A stretch of 64,000 bases of DNA from Pisolithus tinctorius. Its lineage: Eukaryota > Basidiomycota > Agaricomycetes > Boletales > Pisolithaceae. The notes beneath the pieces are model-generated. The model saw nothing but the letters and a program-made list of their open reading frames with translations. It did no database searches and was not told the DNA's origin. Below are positions 22,970 through 34,885 of the stretch, one piece after another. A program made the translations under genes and the position numbers. The stretch spans positions 1-64,000 of the forward strand of contig JANFAH010000007.1 in the NCBI GenBank assembly GCA_024663395.1, in the 5' to 3' direction. Numbering within the stretch: the first letter of the stretch is position 1; every line of letters begins with the position of its first letter.

Positions 22970-25885
22970 TCAGAAATAATCTCGATCGTTGACTGGGTCC
23001 GGGTCGAGCGGGAACGAGAAAAGCATCGAAGTGATCTCTTCCACTGCAAGTGGGTTCAGAGACGAGTTAGCTAGAATCGTGCCGACAACATCACTCACAA
23101 TTGACGGAGCTATTTAAGCCCTTCAATGAATCACTCAGCCATTTCAAGAATTCATGCGACGGAGTAACAGGAGAATCCTCCACACGTGGTGTTGCAGCGG
23201 GTTTAGTAGGTGCCAGCGTAGCCGCCGACGTTCCCGGTCGCGTAGCGGCACCGTGTTGTCGAGGTACTGTAGCCGGAGGTCCTACAGCAACTGTTGAGCC
23301 AGGCGTAGTTCGCCGCGGGTCGCGGGGGAGCAGCCACAGGCGTGGCTGGTTTACCGTTTGCCCCAATAGTTGACCATGCACCGCTGCCAGTATTCTGTGC
23401 ACTAGGCGCAGTCTAGTGTAGTACTGTATCAGCAACAGAGAAACTGACAAGACGAATTAACACCAACCTTGAAGGTAGTCTCAGCGTAAGGCCGGCGGGC
23501 AGCGGCGGACGCCACGCTCTCTCTCACTATTACCTTCTTCATCCTCTCCTCTTCCTCTTGGATCTCCTTCATCGACTTCTTTACGGTAGCGGTTGGTGCA
23601 GCGGTCGTCCAAACAGGCGCACTGGGGGTAACAGGCGTCGGGGGCTCCTTCGGTGCTGCGGTATTTCTTCCTCCCGCTTGGGATGTCAGCAATCCCCAGG
23701 ATGCAGTAAATGGCTGGGCGTCTTCGGAATCGGAAGCAACGAGAGAAGTTGCGATGTTACTGCAGGCGCGTTCTTGCTCCTTCTCAGAAGCCTTACGTGC
23801 CTCTGTCATCTTCGCCTCTGCCTCCTGAATCTCGCGAAAACTCATTGTCGCAGTAGGTTTCACCTTCCTCTCCTCGTCCGCAGTGGACCACACAGATTTC
23901 GGTGCAGGCGGGGAGATTGTAGGAACAGGAGATGGACCCTTGACAACGCTTGCTGGTGTACCCTTTGGCACAGTAACTGATGCATGAGCGTCATGTGCTG
24001 TTGACTTACGGCTAGGTTTGCTTGTCACTTGGGGATCGCTACTGGGGGGGACCGGTTGAGACGCTGGTATTGGAGCTGCGGACGCTACTGGAAGCTCATC
24101 CGCCGGTGTCTGCGGGACAGGAGGAGTAGGGACTCCTCCATCAATAGGAGAACCAGCAACGAAAACATCCTCTGCGCCTTGCCCATCAGGGATCTCTTTC
24201 CATCTGTCATCGGTACCCCCCAAAGACGCCGTCAGCCAAGGAGATGGGTCCTTCAGTTGAGGTACGGCCTGAGGAGGCTGAATCGGTCGAGCCCAGTTAA
24301 ATCCTTGCTGAGCTTGAGCCGACATCACAGCCGGTGATGAGGTAGCAGAGGTGTCAACTGTTCTCGTATGGCAGACAGGAGATGGGTCAGGCCAGGGTGA
24401 TGTACCACTATTAGCTTGTATGGCAGAGGTCGGGAGGTGAGATACGTGAGGGGATACTGAGGGCTGCGTCAACGCCTCTCCAAAGGGTGACACAGCCTGA
24501 TGTTGCGCAGAGGGTGGGAATGAGGCAGACGGCTGGGAGTACTGGGACCGAGTCGGAGAATTGTACTGCGATTCGCTGAGACCATTAATCATGCCATTAC
24601 TAAACGTTATTCCATTGGCCTCAATAACCTGTTTTGCGAATGGAGGGTGTTGGTGACCGCCGAGGCCGCCCATGTTGTTGTACGGTGCATCGTTGGACGG
24701 CTCCTGGTTGAATCCATGGACTTGGGTCACGGGAATATTGGGACCTATCATATTCGAGGTTATGCTGCTATAGCCATCGGTGAAAGGATGTCGTTCATTC
24801 GTGCTGAAGCCCTGGTTCATTGGGCTGAGACCTGCCGACCACGGTGTTCCTTCGTTGTAACGGCCAAATGTATCAAGCGAAGTAGCCCTGCCAGGTGTCC
24901 TGTTACTGAACGGTACCCTGTCACCGGAGTATGCACTACCTCCGCCTCTACTGCCAAATACTGTTGGGTCCGGCGAGCCATCACCAAATGTGGCAGCTCC
25001 CAAGGATGAGGACTGGAGAGTCTGAAGGAGAGGCATTACTGAGGTATGACGGATCCAAGGGCGTGCTTCGTACTGCCCGTTGTGGTACAGGTTGGTGACC
25101 ATCAAAGGTGCTATGTTCATGGGCGGGAGAGTAGCCGTGAGGTGACTCCGTGCGGAGAGTCAATCCCGGTGAACCAGGAACTGAGAGTGGCTGCGAAAGA
25201 AAGACTTTTCCTCCGTTAGAGCGTCGCTCAAGAGCTGCAACAGGAATCCATTCGACGTCCAAATATGTGCGTTTCATGAGTAACTCGGGGGTAAAGTAAC
25301 CTTCATCAAACTACTTCTGCATAACATCAGCGCGGAATGGACCTACAAGATGAGGGTAAGAGCATCGAACACTTTCCAAGGGTCAGACAGACCTTGCACT
25401 TGACCCTGAGGATCCAGTTACCGGAGCGCTAGTAGCCATTGTGATTTGCAGGCTCATATCCAAATTGTTTGGTTCTCCCAAGTTCATATCAGCAACACCC
25501 TGGACAACAGAAGTGCCAATAGATGTGGATGGCTGACTATCATCTGCAGACACCGCCCGAGACCGATCTGGACTGGCTGACGGGAGTTGTTGGTTTGTTC
25601 CCGGTGAGGTCACCTTCATCAACGTCCAAGGGAACATAAACCTCCTCTTCTTTGGTGTTTGAATGCCTCGACTCCACATCTTTGCCCTCCGGCCGTGCTG
25701 GAGTACCGGCTGTTCCAACGAGACTCGCAGAAGGACGTCTCCTCGACCAAGAATCCCCGTTATTGAGAACGCCGTCGAAACCAGAACCAAATGTACCCAT
25801 TCTATTGCGCAGGGGAAGAAAGTGCCTCACGAGGGGAGGCCAATGAACTACCCTGCGTGTTGGACAGTGACAACTTTCGAGGCAT
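22970..25885 (-). pseudogene. GYF-domain protein gene lacking its N-terminus, left copy
   Basis: From MPRKLSLSNTQG (25,885) the frame gives RMGTFGSGFDGVLNNGDSW, then an EEEVYVPLDVDEGD region. The GYF core follows, GQVQ|GPFRADVMQK*FDEGYF, with an intron inside it. Then come TPELLMKRTYLDVEWIPVAA and a 563-codon disordered region (25,120-23,429). That region holds MSFREIQEAEAKM and KKSMKEIQEEEERM, the EIQ-EEE motifs typical of GYF proteins of the Smy2/GIGYF type. The tail is EFLKWLSDSLKGLNSSVN then VEEITSMLFSFPLD. GYF domains bind Pro-rich peptides, and GIGYF-type proteins act in mRNA translation control. Defects: residues normally before MPRKLSL and the first W-x-Y of the GYF domain are absent, the conserved Trp of the GYF core is TAG (also in the right arm), and a CpG insertion at 22,994 shifts the tail. 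A CTG insertion near 25,808 also breaks the frame after SSP. Confidence 0.7.
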
Positions 25886-26018
25886 CAATGCAGGTTGATC
25901 TTGATCAACAAACAAATGCAGTGTCAGACTAACAAGAGAGCGAAAACCAGCTGAGGCTAACCTAGTAGAGAGATACTCGCCAACTGTCGTGAAAACGGCC
26001 GCGAAGAAAGTGCAGTAC

Positions 26019-26643
26019 TTAACAGCGTAATCGACCTCTGTAGCTAGCCCCAAAATATGTCGTCGGTATGGTGGCTGGCACATCATCCCAAGGATAGTTA
26101 GAATCATCTGGCGATAATCGGAGGTTCACGTACAGGACCACTACACCCTTCGTGCGAAGCTGGATGAGGTAAACCAAAGGCTGCATGGAAAGCATGGCAA
26201 AGGGCAGGTGTCATGACAAATAACAGGAGGGAGGAGCGGGTCTGCATATAATGGGCGACGTGTATCGGTGTCGACAGTGCAGACGTTGCAGCGGCGGTGC
26301 TGTGGACATGTTTCGTCTGAAATCGGGCACTTGAAGTTCTCGATGCTGAGTCTCGTGGTGGCGGGGGTATGGCAAGGGTGTTTGCTCAAAGGAACGCCTG
26401 CTAACTTGCTATCTAAGTCTTGGGCAGAGAATAAACACATAATTTAGTCAATGAACGAAGTTTCTCGAACGAAAAGGCTATTCGCGCCCACCGTGCAAGA
26501 TAAAGCCAGGCACTCTCAAACACCCCTACACCACCCTTCTCCATCCAGCTGCCCCACTCGCGTTCACCATTGACATTGACAAGGAACTTGACCGGATCCG
26601 GTAGGTGAAGCAGAGGATTTCCTAAGCGTGGCATGAGTGACAT
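26019..26643 (-). CDS. Cys-rich uncharacterised gene B, left copy
   Basis: Two main exons. The first has LLHLPDPVKFLVNVNGERE and VGVFESAWLYLARWARIAFS. A short intron precedes the second exon, which is Cys-rich: ENFKCPISDETCPQHRRCNV, then C, CHDTCPLPCFPC. A third block, LYVNLRLSPDDSNYPRDDVP, follows in another frame and ends at 26,019. Cysteine spacing could bind zinc, but no known finger is matched. The gene lies just upstream of the truncated GYF gene on the same strand, with only about 130 bases between them, so the two may be joined in one transcript. I do not recognise the family. Confidence 0.45.
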
Positions 26644-26927
26644 TCGAGACTCAACGACCGGAGGAGGCCATTCTTGCCTTGAAACGTTGTCGAAACCGAC
26701 GGATAGAGCGAGCGATGCAGCACAGACGACCGACCCGAGTATGGGTTAAGTAAGTTCTTCGAGCAATAACTCCCACCAGTAAACCTGTAGACCGACAAGC
26801 AGCTATTCGAGGTCTGAGCATGTAACAAAACATAACAACTTTATTTTGCAAAAACAGTTTAGAAGGTAAGACATGGTACATGGAGTGGATATTTTTTGTT
26901 CAAAGCACAGAAGTCACGAAAATGTAG

Positions 26928-28068
26928 TTACGTTGTTAGCACAGGGGTGAGGACACGAGTTCCTCCACCGCCAGCCTGATGGAGCCTCTCCATTCCCTTC
27001 GTCAATGCACTGATGAAAACCTCCATTGGCACTTCATCAATCAGATCGGCTCCCACCACCAATGATCTCAGTACCTCCAAGGCCTCCTCCAACTCCTGTC
27101 AATCCCAACAAGGTATTGGAAACATACCGGGTAGCAAGAGTACGGTAGCGTGTAACCTCCTGGAGTGACCTAAGCTGAGAATCCAATGTTGCCATTCGCT
27201 GTCGGTTTAGCCCCAGGAACGTGAGGAGTTCAGCAAGGACTTCAGACCGCTCTGCTATCAAAATGCTGTTCTCCATTGCTACCAGGTTGCGGACAGCATC
27301 AAGGTGGGCTTCGATGCCATTTAGAGAGCCTTGGACCTGGACGACTCGACGTATCAGGGCCGATAATCCAAGCTGGAACTGAAATAACGTCTGCTGAAAT
27401 GCCTGGGAAATGCGAACATCTGACGCAGAGCATTCATTTGAATGGAGAGAATTGCCAATCACGTAGCAATACGCAGAAAGTGTTGAAATGGGCGAAATGC
27501 GATGATGAAGGAGATCCAGCAGGTTTTCATTAACTGACAGCACGCTGTTTAGAAAGAATCAGAAATTGCTCATATGCTAATATGCTTTCACCCACACGTC
27601 CACAGTTCCCCGAACTTGAGCGAAAAGCTTCTGGAGACCCCGTACGACTTCTTTTGTTTCAACAGCGACAGCAGTCAACTCTCCCGCCAGTACAGCACGA
27701 GAACTCAAGGAGCTGCTCTTCACCAGAATAACGAGGTCGCCAATAGATAGGTGAGCTTCAGTCAGACTTTGGACGATGGGCATGACCTCGTTTGTGCTTG
27801 AAAGGAGATCTTCAAGACCACCAAATTCTGTCTGGATCGCCGCGACGTAGCGAGTGGCATCTGGAGCATGCACAAAGGACGCCACAGCTCTGCAAACACC
27901 AGTTTCATAAAACCATCCGACACTGCATACCCCGCGAATGCCGTAGAATGTAAGCCTCTGCACCTGGGTGATGATGGGCCAAAAGAGGTAACCAGCGAGG
28001 AGGAGGTATTTGATCGGGATCATAGGGAAGAATAAAACGAGAACAGGAAAGTAGCGTTGCAGATTCAT
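26928..28068 (-). CDS. Helical membrane-anchored hypothetical protein, intact copy across the arm boundary
   Basis: I chose the ATG at 28,068 because it opens a hydrophobic N-terminus (YFPVLVLFFPMIPIKYLLLA), likely one or two membrane segments or an anchor. The rest is alpha-helical and free of low complexity, with blocks such as LSSTNEVMPIVQSLTEAHLS and AVAVETKEVVRGLQKLFAQV. A 47-base intron (GTGAAAG...AACAG) lies near 27,541-27,587. The second exon carries LIRRVVQVQGSLNGIEAHLD and LLTFLGLNRQRMATLDSQL. The arm boundary (27,136) cuts the coding sequence, and the final part, MERLHQAGGGGTRVLTPVLT (stop 26,928), lies inside the arm. Reading into the tail needs either a very short intron (GTATGT...GACAG, 32 bases) or a one-base shift; the right arm lacks that base. 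Similar membrane-plus-helix proteins occur in other basidiomycetes without known function. Confidence 0.6.
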
Positions 28069-28099
28069 GCTAGAAAGGATAGTCGCGAAGAGGCACAAT

Positions 28100-29940
28100 G
28101 AGAATTGAGAGAGCTGTTACACGACGAAGTGGAGAGAAGCCGAAAGCGGGTGAATTGAAGAAAGTAGGAGAGAGACACCATCGCGCAAGCACAAAGGGGT
28201 GGCGAGGTTGAGACCACGTGACTTTAACTAGAGCAATGAATATTACATCCGATGAAATCTTCAAGTCCGAAACCTCGTAGCTCATAGACCTTGTATGCAC
28301 GTCAGCATGATCAGAGTGTATGACCAAGGTCTACGTTCTCGTCATTCATAAGCAGTGTGCGGTGTGAGTGAACGGTTCCGTCACTCACCAACAGAAATCC
28401 TCACAAGATACCGCCCATGGGATCTGAGAACATGCTGAGAATATGCACCGAAAATAAAAAAAAGTGCATATCCCGCCCGCCGCGATATCTGAGATCCACG
28501 CCTTTCCCCCCATTTACGTTAGTACCGAGGGGTCCCGATACACGGGGCTACGAGTACGCACTCATGACAAAGTAATCCAACCTACTCCAAATTGCTCGCT
28601 GAGTTTACATCAAATCTCATGTTTCTTGACGGCTCTCTGGCCCACAATTCACAATATACCCTGAACGACACACGGTCACGGTCACTAAAGTTTTACGGGT
28701 CTGGAAGAAGCGGAAAAGATCCCCACAGATAGGTCCCCGAGACCTATGGGCAGGGGTCACGGTGGGGACACCGAGGAGTGAGTGGTGCGGGCGTTAGGTG
28801 TGAAGGGAGGGTAACTCGGGTGTATCGAGAGGGATGGTATACGTTGAGGTTGAAGGTGAACAGACCTTGAGGAGGATGGATAGCGACGCACATGTAGTGT
28901 CGGGTCAGATTGGGCTGTAGGGTAAGAGGCGCCTGAACACACCAAATGCACGGAATGGCTCAGTGGCTGCCTTGAGTCGTCTTGTTACGCCTTGGGCCGC
29001 TCAGAATTGTCCTTGAGGTATGCCACTGCGCCAGACATGGGAGGTGTGCTACGGAGTGAGCCGGAGAGACTATGAGACCAGAATGGTCGAAACGAGTCGG
29101 CATCTGCACTACATGCATAATATCGCTGTGCAGGGCATTCGAATGGTCTTGGCGCACACAGAACGGCTTGGGGTAGTTGTGGGAAGATGCTGGAGGCAGG
29201 GGGGTGCACTATGGAAGGATGGTGATCGATGAAGCGCAAACGAGAGGCCACGTGCACCGCATTTGACCGCATGCACGATATTGTTGTGCGAGCACCTTGG
29301 GTTTTTGCAAATCTTGCATTTATGGATGGTTGGATATGTATGAATGAATGTACCCACGAGTGATTGACGACAATGGGTTTTGTCGGGCTGCAGGGTAAAG
29401 GGTTCTGAGGAACGAGGTATGAGAGTGGGATAGGAAGAAACGGGCGAAATGTACGGGTTCTCGGCGAGTGCACCAGTACTGTGATAGGATCCAGGCGAGG
29501 GCCAGTGTATCAAGTATGTAATTTTGTACCTCAAATACTGCACATTGCGGCCGCAGACAATCAAGCACTCGCACATATTCTGAGGAGGACAGTTGTAAGA
29601 TATGAGAGTGATATAACAACCTTCTGAGTTCTGAATAAAACAATTACTACTGGCTATGAACCGAAACTCTTGCCATCGGTAGTAGGCAAACTACTGATAG
29701 TTGGTGGCCCCCAACCAATCATTGGTTATAGGCGTATCGACAGGCAGGTAATTCGAGGAAGGCGCGAGCCGCCGATCTCAAAGAGCCAAGAACTGACAAG
29801 GCCACAGTGCGCATGTGACTTCCCACGATCGCTACGAGTCGCTCAACCTCAAGGAACAACCAACGATTACAGGACTGCAGAAGAGCCGCCATCCTGTACA
29901 CCTAATAAGACAGAAATTAGTATGCAGAGCCGTAGAGCCA
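28100..29940. other. Long stretch without a convincing gene
   Basis: Many overlapping short frames on the minus strand between 28,757 and 29,643 have no domain, unusual His/Ser/Pro content and no consistent splice structure. I regard them as non-coding. Some short phrases recur (CATGCATAATATCG near 29,112 and CATGCACGATATTG near 29,271), suggesting an old local duplication. The 28,100-28,700 part should hold the promoter of the membrane-protein gene. Confidence 0.4.
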
Positions 29941-29950
29941 GTTGAATATC

Positions 29951-31542
29951 TTATACAAAAGTGCAGAGGGACAAATGAATCCACTCCCATGGAACCTTCA
30001 ACCACACGAATTCTAGCAGAGCTATGGTTACAACGACACAGATGGTTGCAAAGGCCATAGTTAAGCCTATCCGTCCATAGTCACTCCAGTCCATTGAAAA
30101 TCGTATCACCTCGGAGTGGAATGAGATGGTTATGCACCGCTAAACCAAGTAAAGCTTACCATGAGGCGGTTGTAAAGTGCATCTACCTGGTCCGACAAAG
30201 GCTCTAAGCATGGATCACAGGGTCAGATCTCGGCCAAAAAATGCATGGAAGATACACACCAACTTGTGCTTTCCATATTTTGATGTATGTCTCTTCCCCT
30301 TTCAGGGCAGATCCAACCGCAATGAAGCTCCACAGGCCTTGCTGACGAGTCTTACCTAGTTATCAATATGATGCACAGCAATGAAGAGTACGCTTACTCA
30401 CCGCAACTGCCTGGATTACATCGCCTAGACAAACAGTGCTGGGGACTGCAAATGTTGTAAACTTGAACACTTACTGCCGTGCGGAAGTACTTGGTACAAG
30501 TCATTGGAAGGCGTGTTGAAAATAGAGATACTGCCTGTGTTAGTACCTGAGACAATTGCCCGTCCTCCGTGCAGGAATGAAACAGAAAGTGGGTGTCGCT
30601 CGCCAACATCGGCGTCCACAGACCATCTTCGGATGGCCTTTGTACCACCTAGCTTGTAAAGGAATAGCCCATCTTGCAGTGTGTTAACCACCAAGGCATT
30701 AAGCTTGCTGCATATCGAAGAACTTCCACTGTTGGGGCAGTTGCGTCAGTCAACTAACATGTGAGTTCTGGAGACATACATTCGAGGGACATTGGGTGGT
30801 TTGACATGCCATACTGCTGACCTTGTTGCGAGGTCCCAACCCCTATAAGTAGTGTTAGCATCGCCACCGAAGGTGTGCCACAAGCTTACACGATGCCATG
30901 ATTGAGATAGGAAGCGATAAGGACCTTGCCATTCTTGATAAAGTGGACGGAACGAGGTCGAATGCGGCGGCAGTCATCGTCATCTGTATCGACAATGACT
31001 TTTGGAGGGGGTGGAAGTCTGGTTGCCGCGGTATGATCCTCTGGAGATTGTATGTCAGCCAAAATACTACTGTACACCAATGAGATCTCACGGTTGGAGT
31101 CGTCCTGGCATATGCGGACCTGCTGCCCAACACCTATCGCCAGGAGCTTAGCCTGTGGTTCAATATCGATGCAGGAGATGGAAGCAGTGACACCAAGTCG
31201 GATGTGCCTTCCTTGATATCCAACCTAAGGTTTCCCCGGTTACACACCAGCGATAGACATTATGAAGGCTCTCACAGGTGTAAAATGGGACATAGATAAC
31301 ACAGTACCGTCTTCGCACCCGCACATCAACGTATGTTGTCGTACAGGATGCCAAAGAAGTGCATTGACCGCGCTCTCAAAGACAACCCGAAACAAAAATG
31401 AGCCGCAAGAAGTCTTCCATATGCAAACGGAACAATCAGATGAAGCAGAAGCGAGGTACTTCCCACAAGGCGAAAAGGAAAGCGAGTTCACAGAGTCGGA
31501 ATGCTCGCCCCGAAGAACTTTGTGCTCGATATATGGGTGCAT
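29951..31542 (-). CDS. WD40-repeat protein with C-terminal transmembrane helix
   Basis: Spliced minus-strand gene. I chose the ATG at 31,542 (MHPYIEHKVLRGEHSDSVNS) because it leads straight into a first WD repeat: LSFSPCGKYLASASSDCSVC then IWKTSCGS. Further blades include VNALLWHPVRQHTLMCGCED, RSVHFIKNGKVLIASYLNHG, LHGGRAIVSGTNTGSISIFN and GDVIQAVA. Later exons give LWSFIAVGSALKG, then EETYIKIWKAQ. The last exon ends with a hydrophobic helix (IGLTMAFATICVVVTIALLE) and stops at 29,951. WD40 propeller plus tail anchor is an architecture I know from many agaricomycete proteins; the function is unknown, and a membrane-bound scaffold is the natural reading. All exons appear open with normal introns, so this is probably the best-preserved host-type gene in the window. 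Confidence 0.7.
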
Positions 31543-32064
31543 GGTAGTGAGTGGGAGATCACAGAACGGCGTGTGGCCCAAAGGCCCTGAACTAAATAAA
31601 ATAACCTTCCCCTTTGTTCTTCTTTGTTAACTGCTTTCAGCAAGCAAATAACTGCGGCCAGTCCAAAGCTATGCGAATGTCGATGGAGTGACCGCTTTGT
31701 ACAACCCAGACGGAATGGCACACGATCATGTCATTTCGATAGTAATACCATAGCTTCCAGCGCTGATCAAATTTAAAACCAACCAAGGAAAGATAATTAA
31801 ACGATTCGCTGAAGAAATCAGAGACACCATCAATAAGGGTCTTCGAACATGCAAAAAACGAGTGTAGAATTCGCGAGGAATGTGGGGAATCCACGGGTAT
31901 CAGTTAACCAGGTCACGTAGCAGCACAGCGGCTGTTGTGTGCGAGTTTTGGCCCTTCCCTATGGGTCCCCCTGCACCGTTCTCCCCCTCATACGTTCTAA
32001 TCATTCGATCCAGTTTGGCCGGTTAGGTTCGACTGACGGACACATCATGCTTTTATGAGGGGTC

Positions 32065-32088
32065 GGATGGGATGGGATGGGATGGGAT
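32065..32088. repeat. GGGAT microsatellite
   Basis: Nearly five perfect copies of a 5-base unit (GGATG GGATG...), a small simple repeat in a non-coding stretch. Confidence 0.9.
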
Positions 32089-32173
32089 CGACTAACTACG
32101 GTACCAGTCAATCCAAAGTTACGCTTTGGCCTAGCAGCTCATCAGTAATTGTCTTGATTATCCAGAAGGGACG

Positions 32174-33033
32174 TCACCACACAGATGGAACCGAGGCTCT
32201 TGTCCGTCTACATGCTTGACCTCGAAGAATCGTTGCGTCTTTGAGTTTGAGAGGCATGGTAGGTATCAACAGGAACTTGAAGTCGACGCGCAGACCCTGC
32301 GTAGGGAGATTGAACCCAGGATACCTGTGAACTTGCTTGGGCCGATGGTGGCGACCTTGTCTTTGTAGTAGAACTTCTTTGAGAATGAATTCAAGCGCTT
32401 GCATGCGGATGTGGGTGAGCGGTTCCCTACGCGGTGTAGGTAAATTTCCCGGAAGGCACGGTGATGTCGGCGTCTGTGATGTTGCACAAGTAGACGTGCC
32501 CAAGGAGCAGACCAAAGGACAAGATTTCCAGGCTCTCGAGGGTAAAGTCAACTCAACTTATGGATCGACGTACTCCGTCCTGCAAAGCATGTCAGCACCA
32601 CCCTAAATCGATGCGAACGTACGTGACGCATGTGTATATTGAGTAGTAAAGGTCGGGTCGTGTGCAAGGAGCTTCAATTCAACGAGGTGTGCTCGAGTCA
32701 ACCAGAAAAAAAAGAACGAAACATGATGAGCGAAAGCACCTGACAGGGTGGTCGACGGTGTCTGTGTCGATCCCCAATGTGATGAACGCACAATCCAAGG
32801 CACGTTCCTGTTCACAGTTAAGCATACCGGTACACGCAGACCACGAAAACCCCCCTGTTAGGACCTAAACCACGCAGACAGAGAATGACGAACCACTGCA
32901 TCGAAGTTGAGGAGTACATCACCCTCCCATGGCGTACGCACTTCTCCCTTGGCTCCATTGTCCGCATCAATACTGTCTCCGAATAACAGCAATGGCTGGT
33001 TGGTCTCGCGATCCTTGTACCGTGCCACGACAC
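32174..33033 (-). CDS. Uncharacterised minus-strand gene fragment
   Basis: Pieces of coherent protein appear on the minus strand: an upstream exon with RYKDRETNQPLLLFGDSIDA and GEVRTPWEGDVLLNFDAVVR, then ITLGIDTDTVDHP, then LEILSFGLLLGHVYLCNITD and ADITVPSGKF. The order and short intervening introns suggest one spliced gene. I do not recognise it. An interruption after VVRHSLSAWFRS suggests decay or an intron that I could not place. Confidence 0.35.
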
Positions 33034-33349
33034 TGGCCCAGCAAAAACTCAGGGGACAAAACAGTTTTCAGACCTGGACCAGGATGCGTCCAGGAATACA
33101 AATGTGGAATACAATGAGAGTAGGATACCACTAACTTGAAGTACAACGAACAAAAACAGAATCGCTGCAGAGCATGGTGGCCCCTTGCCCATGTTCTTTG
33201 GCATTATAAATGTACAAGTACTATTACGGATCTGATATGGAGGTCGTGTAATACATACTACCTGCGGAGTTCATGGGCAGATGCCCTACTGCAAGGCACC
33301 CCTGTCTGCCAGAATGCTGTGGAAACGCATCAGTAAGTTGGCCTAGTGC

Positions 33350-34032
33350 CTACAAGGCATGGCCTACCAGCGTTCCACAAACTCGATCATAATCCCTGCG
33401 ACTTCCATAAGGTCCTTGGTGCGACTCACTTGGAGTGGAGTGAATATTCTCTGAAATGGAATGCTGAGCAAGTTCATTAACAAACGAAAGTAGAGGCGCA
33501 CCGATTCTTTGTTCGAAATCGGCTCTCCAGCTGCCATTTTCAGTATGCTGCGGTTGCCCTGAATGAACACGGGAATTCCTCAAGTATAACAGGGGGGGTA
33601 CTCACGTTCGCTGCTGTTCAATGTACACAGCGTCAGCCGTTTCCATGCAATCGCGAGCAAATGCGAGTATGATAGAGTAGTAGATATTGACCTGCAGGAA
33701 TTGGTTTTCATGAAAAGTAGTGCAAACAAAGTACGGACCAGTGGAATACCATCGAGTACCGCTTGGTGCACAATGTCATACATAGAGGCACCCCCACGCA
33801 CGTCAAGATCAGCGGCAGGGAACGGTTCACCCGGCCGAGAGCCAGTGGAGTTGCGAGGGCGGGTAGGGGTCCTCAAAGGGGTAGGTAGAGCCTCGAACAT
33901 TTGGCGGGAACCACGAGATCGTAGATTGTATGGGGAATAGTGTCTGACGCCTTTACGAGACATGGAGCGCGTGATAGGGGACATTGTGCAAAGAATCTCG
34001 AGAGGGGATTCGAGCGTTGAAATGTTCTCCAT
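33350..34032 (-). CDS. Hypothetical protein with TRSMSRK / YNLRSRG segment
   Basis: ATG at 34,032 (MENISTLESPLEILCTMSPI), a basic segment TRSMSRKGVRHYSPYNLRSR, then a helical part (YDIVHQAVLDGIPLVRTLFA). An intron leads to VNIYYSIILAFARDCMETAD, and a further exon begins after an intron that ends ATTCAG (33,563). A related basic motif (THVSRKTAPYDLRSRRP) occurs on the plus strand at 36,903, so the window may hold two diverged relatives. No function is recognised. Confidence 0.45.
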
Positions 34033-34729
34033 GCAACGATCTCATTATATAGCCAGCGAACTGGTCTTCGATGCACAAAGGAATAGCGGTAGTGGCACTC
34101 TGCGTGCTTTTTCATTAGCAAAAGAATGAGTGGTGTTGCAAGCCATGAGGCCCTGCAGCAGCTATCAGCGGACGATCGGTAGCTATAAATCAACATCATC
34201 CACTCAATGAGTTACTTGATTGTCTTGCACGAGTACAGATACCTTTGTGAACACGGCTAAGGTACTGACTCTTTGTCCAGCTCTTACCATTGGTTTGGGC
34301 ATCAGCTCAACGTCACAGTGGCATGTTGGAGGGCCCGTTCGAACTCCCGAGCAAGTGACCTCGCGGAGATAGCCGCTCGGCTTCATGAAGACCTTGAACT
34401 TGGATTGAAAGAGGACAGGAATGGTTATACTTCCTTGCATTGTGGTGACAAGCCCTTGCAGGGGGAGGGGTCCGAGCCTCCGGATAAGTAGTTGAAATAA
34501 GAATGAAAGACGACCGTCTGACACGTGGGTGTTAGCCTGCTCGCTTCGATTCGGAACACTATCCCGCACAACGCAGTCAGCAGTTTTGCAAAATCTACTA
34601 CTTCCTAGCATTTTTTGGTTTTTCCCAATTACACACATATTCTGGCACTAGTAAACAACTCCTGAGACCTTGAACTTCGTGAATCTGCGGAGAAATGAGT
34701 GAGATCGTTGAAAACATGAATGTGCAGCA

Positions 34730-34885
34730 ATTGCCTTTTTTGTTCAATCGTCAAAAAAGATTTTGTCGATGTCACAGGCCTTCAGGCAAATCGTCAAAAA
34801 CTGACAAGCGTGGAACTTGTAGCGATTGCCTTTTTTGTTCAATCGTCAAAAGTGTCACATAAGATTTTTGTCGATGTCACAGGCC
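34730..34885. repeat. Two-copy tandem repeat, period 95 bp
   Basis: Copy one starts at 34,730 and copy two at 34,825. Both read ATTGCCTTTTTTGTTCAATC, then a Lys-codon-like A run, then TTTTGTCGATGTCACAGGCC. The spacer between them holds CAAATCGTCAAAAACTGAC, a phrase that recurs almost exactly (reverse complement) beside the SYF2 fragment near 42,404. No gene is evident here. Confidence 0.8.

Larger units (their letters stand above)
14331..27136 (-). repeat. Left 12.8-kb arm of a large inverted repeat
   Basis: Every landmark from 14,331 to 27,136 recurs in reverse complement at 50,672-63,477. The sum of paired coordinates stays between 77,807 and 77,817 over the whole length. The match stops abruptly at both ends: outer junction ...CACGCAT|CGAGATATGAAAG, inner junction ...CCGGGTAGCA|AGAGTACGG. 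Both arms happen to measure 12,806 bases because their many small indels cancel. Base differences are scattered, often CpG to TpG or CpA. All genes in this arm read on the minus strand. Confidence 0.97.

Noticed and set aside
28757..29643. Overlapping minus-strand frames that could be a His/Ser-rich protein
   Set aside because: Several frames are open at once, no splice logic, no family resemblance; probably composition-driven.
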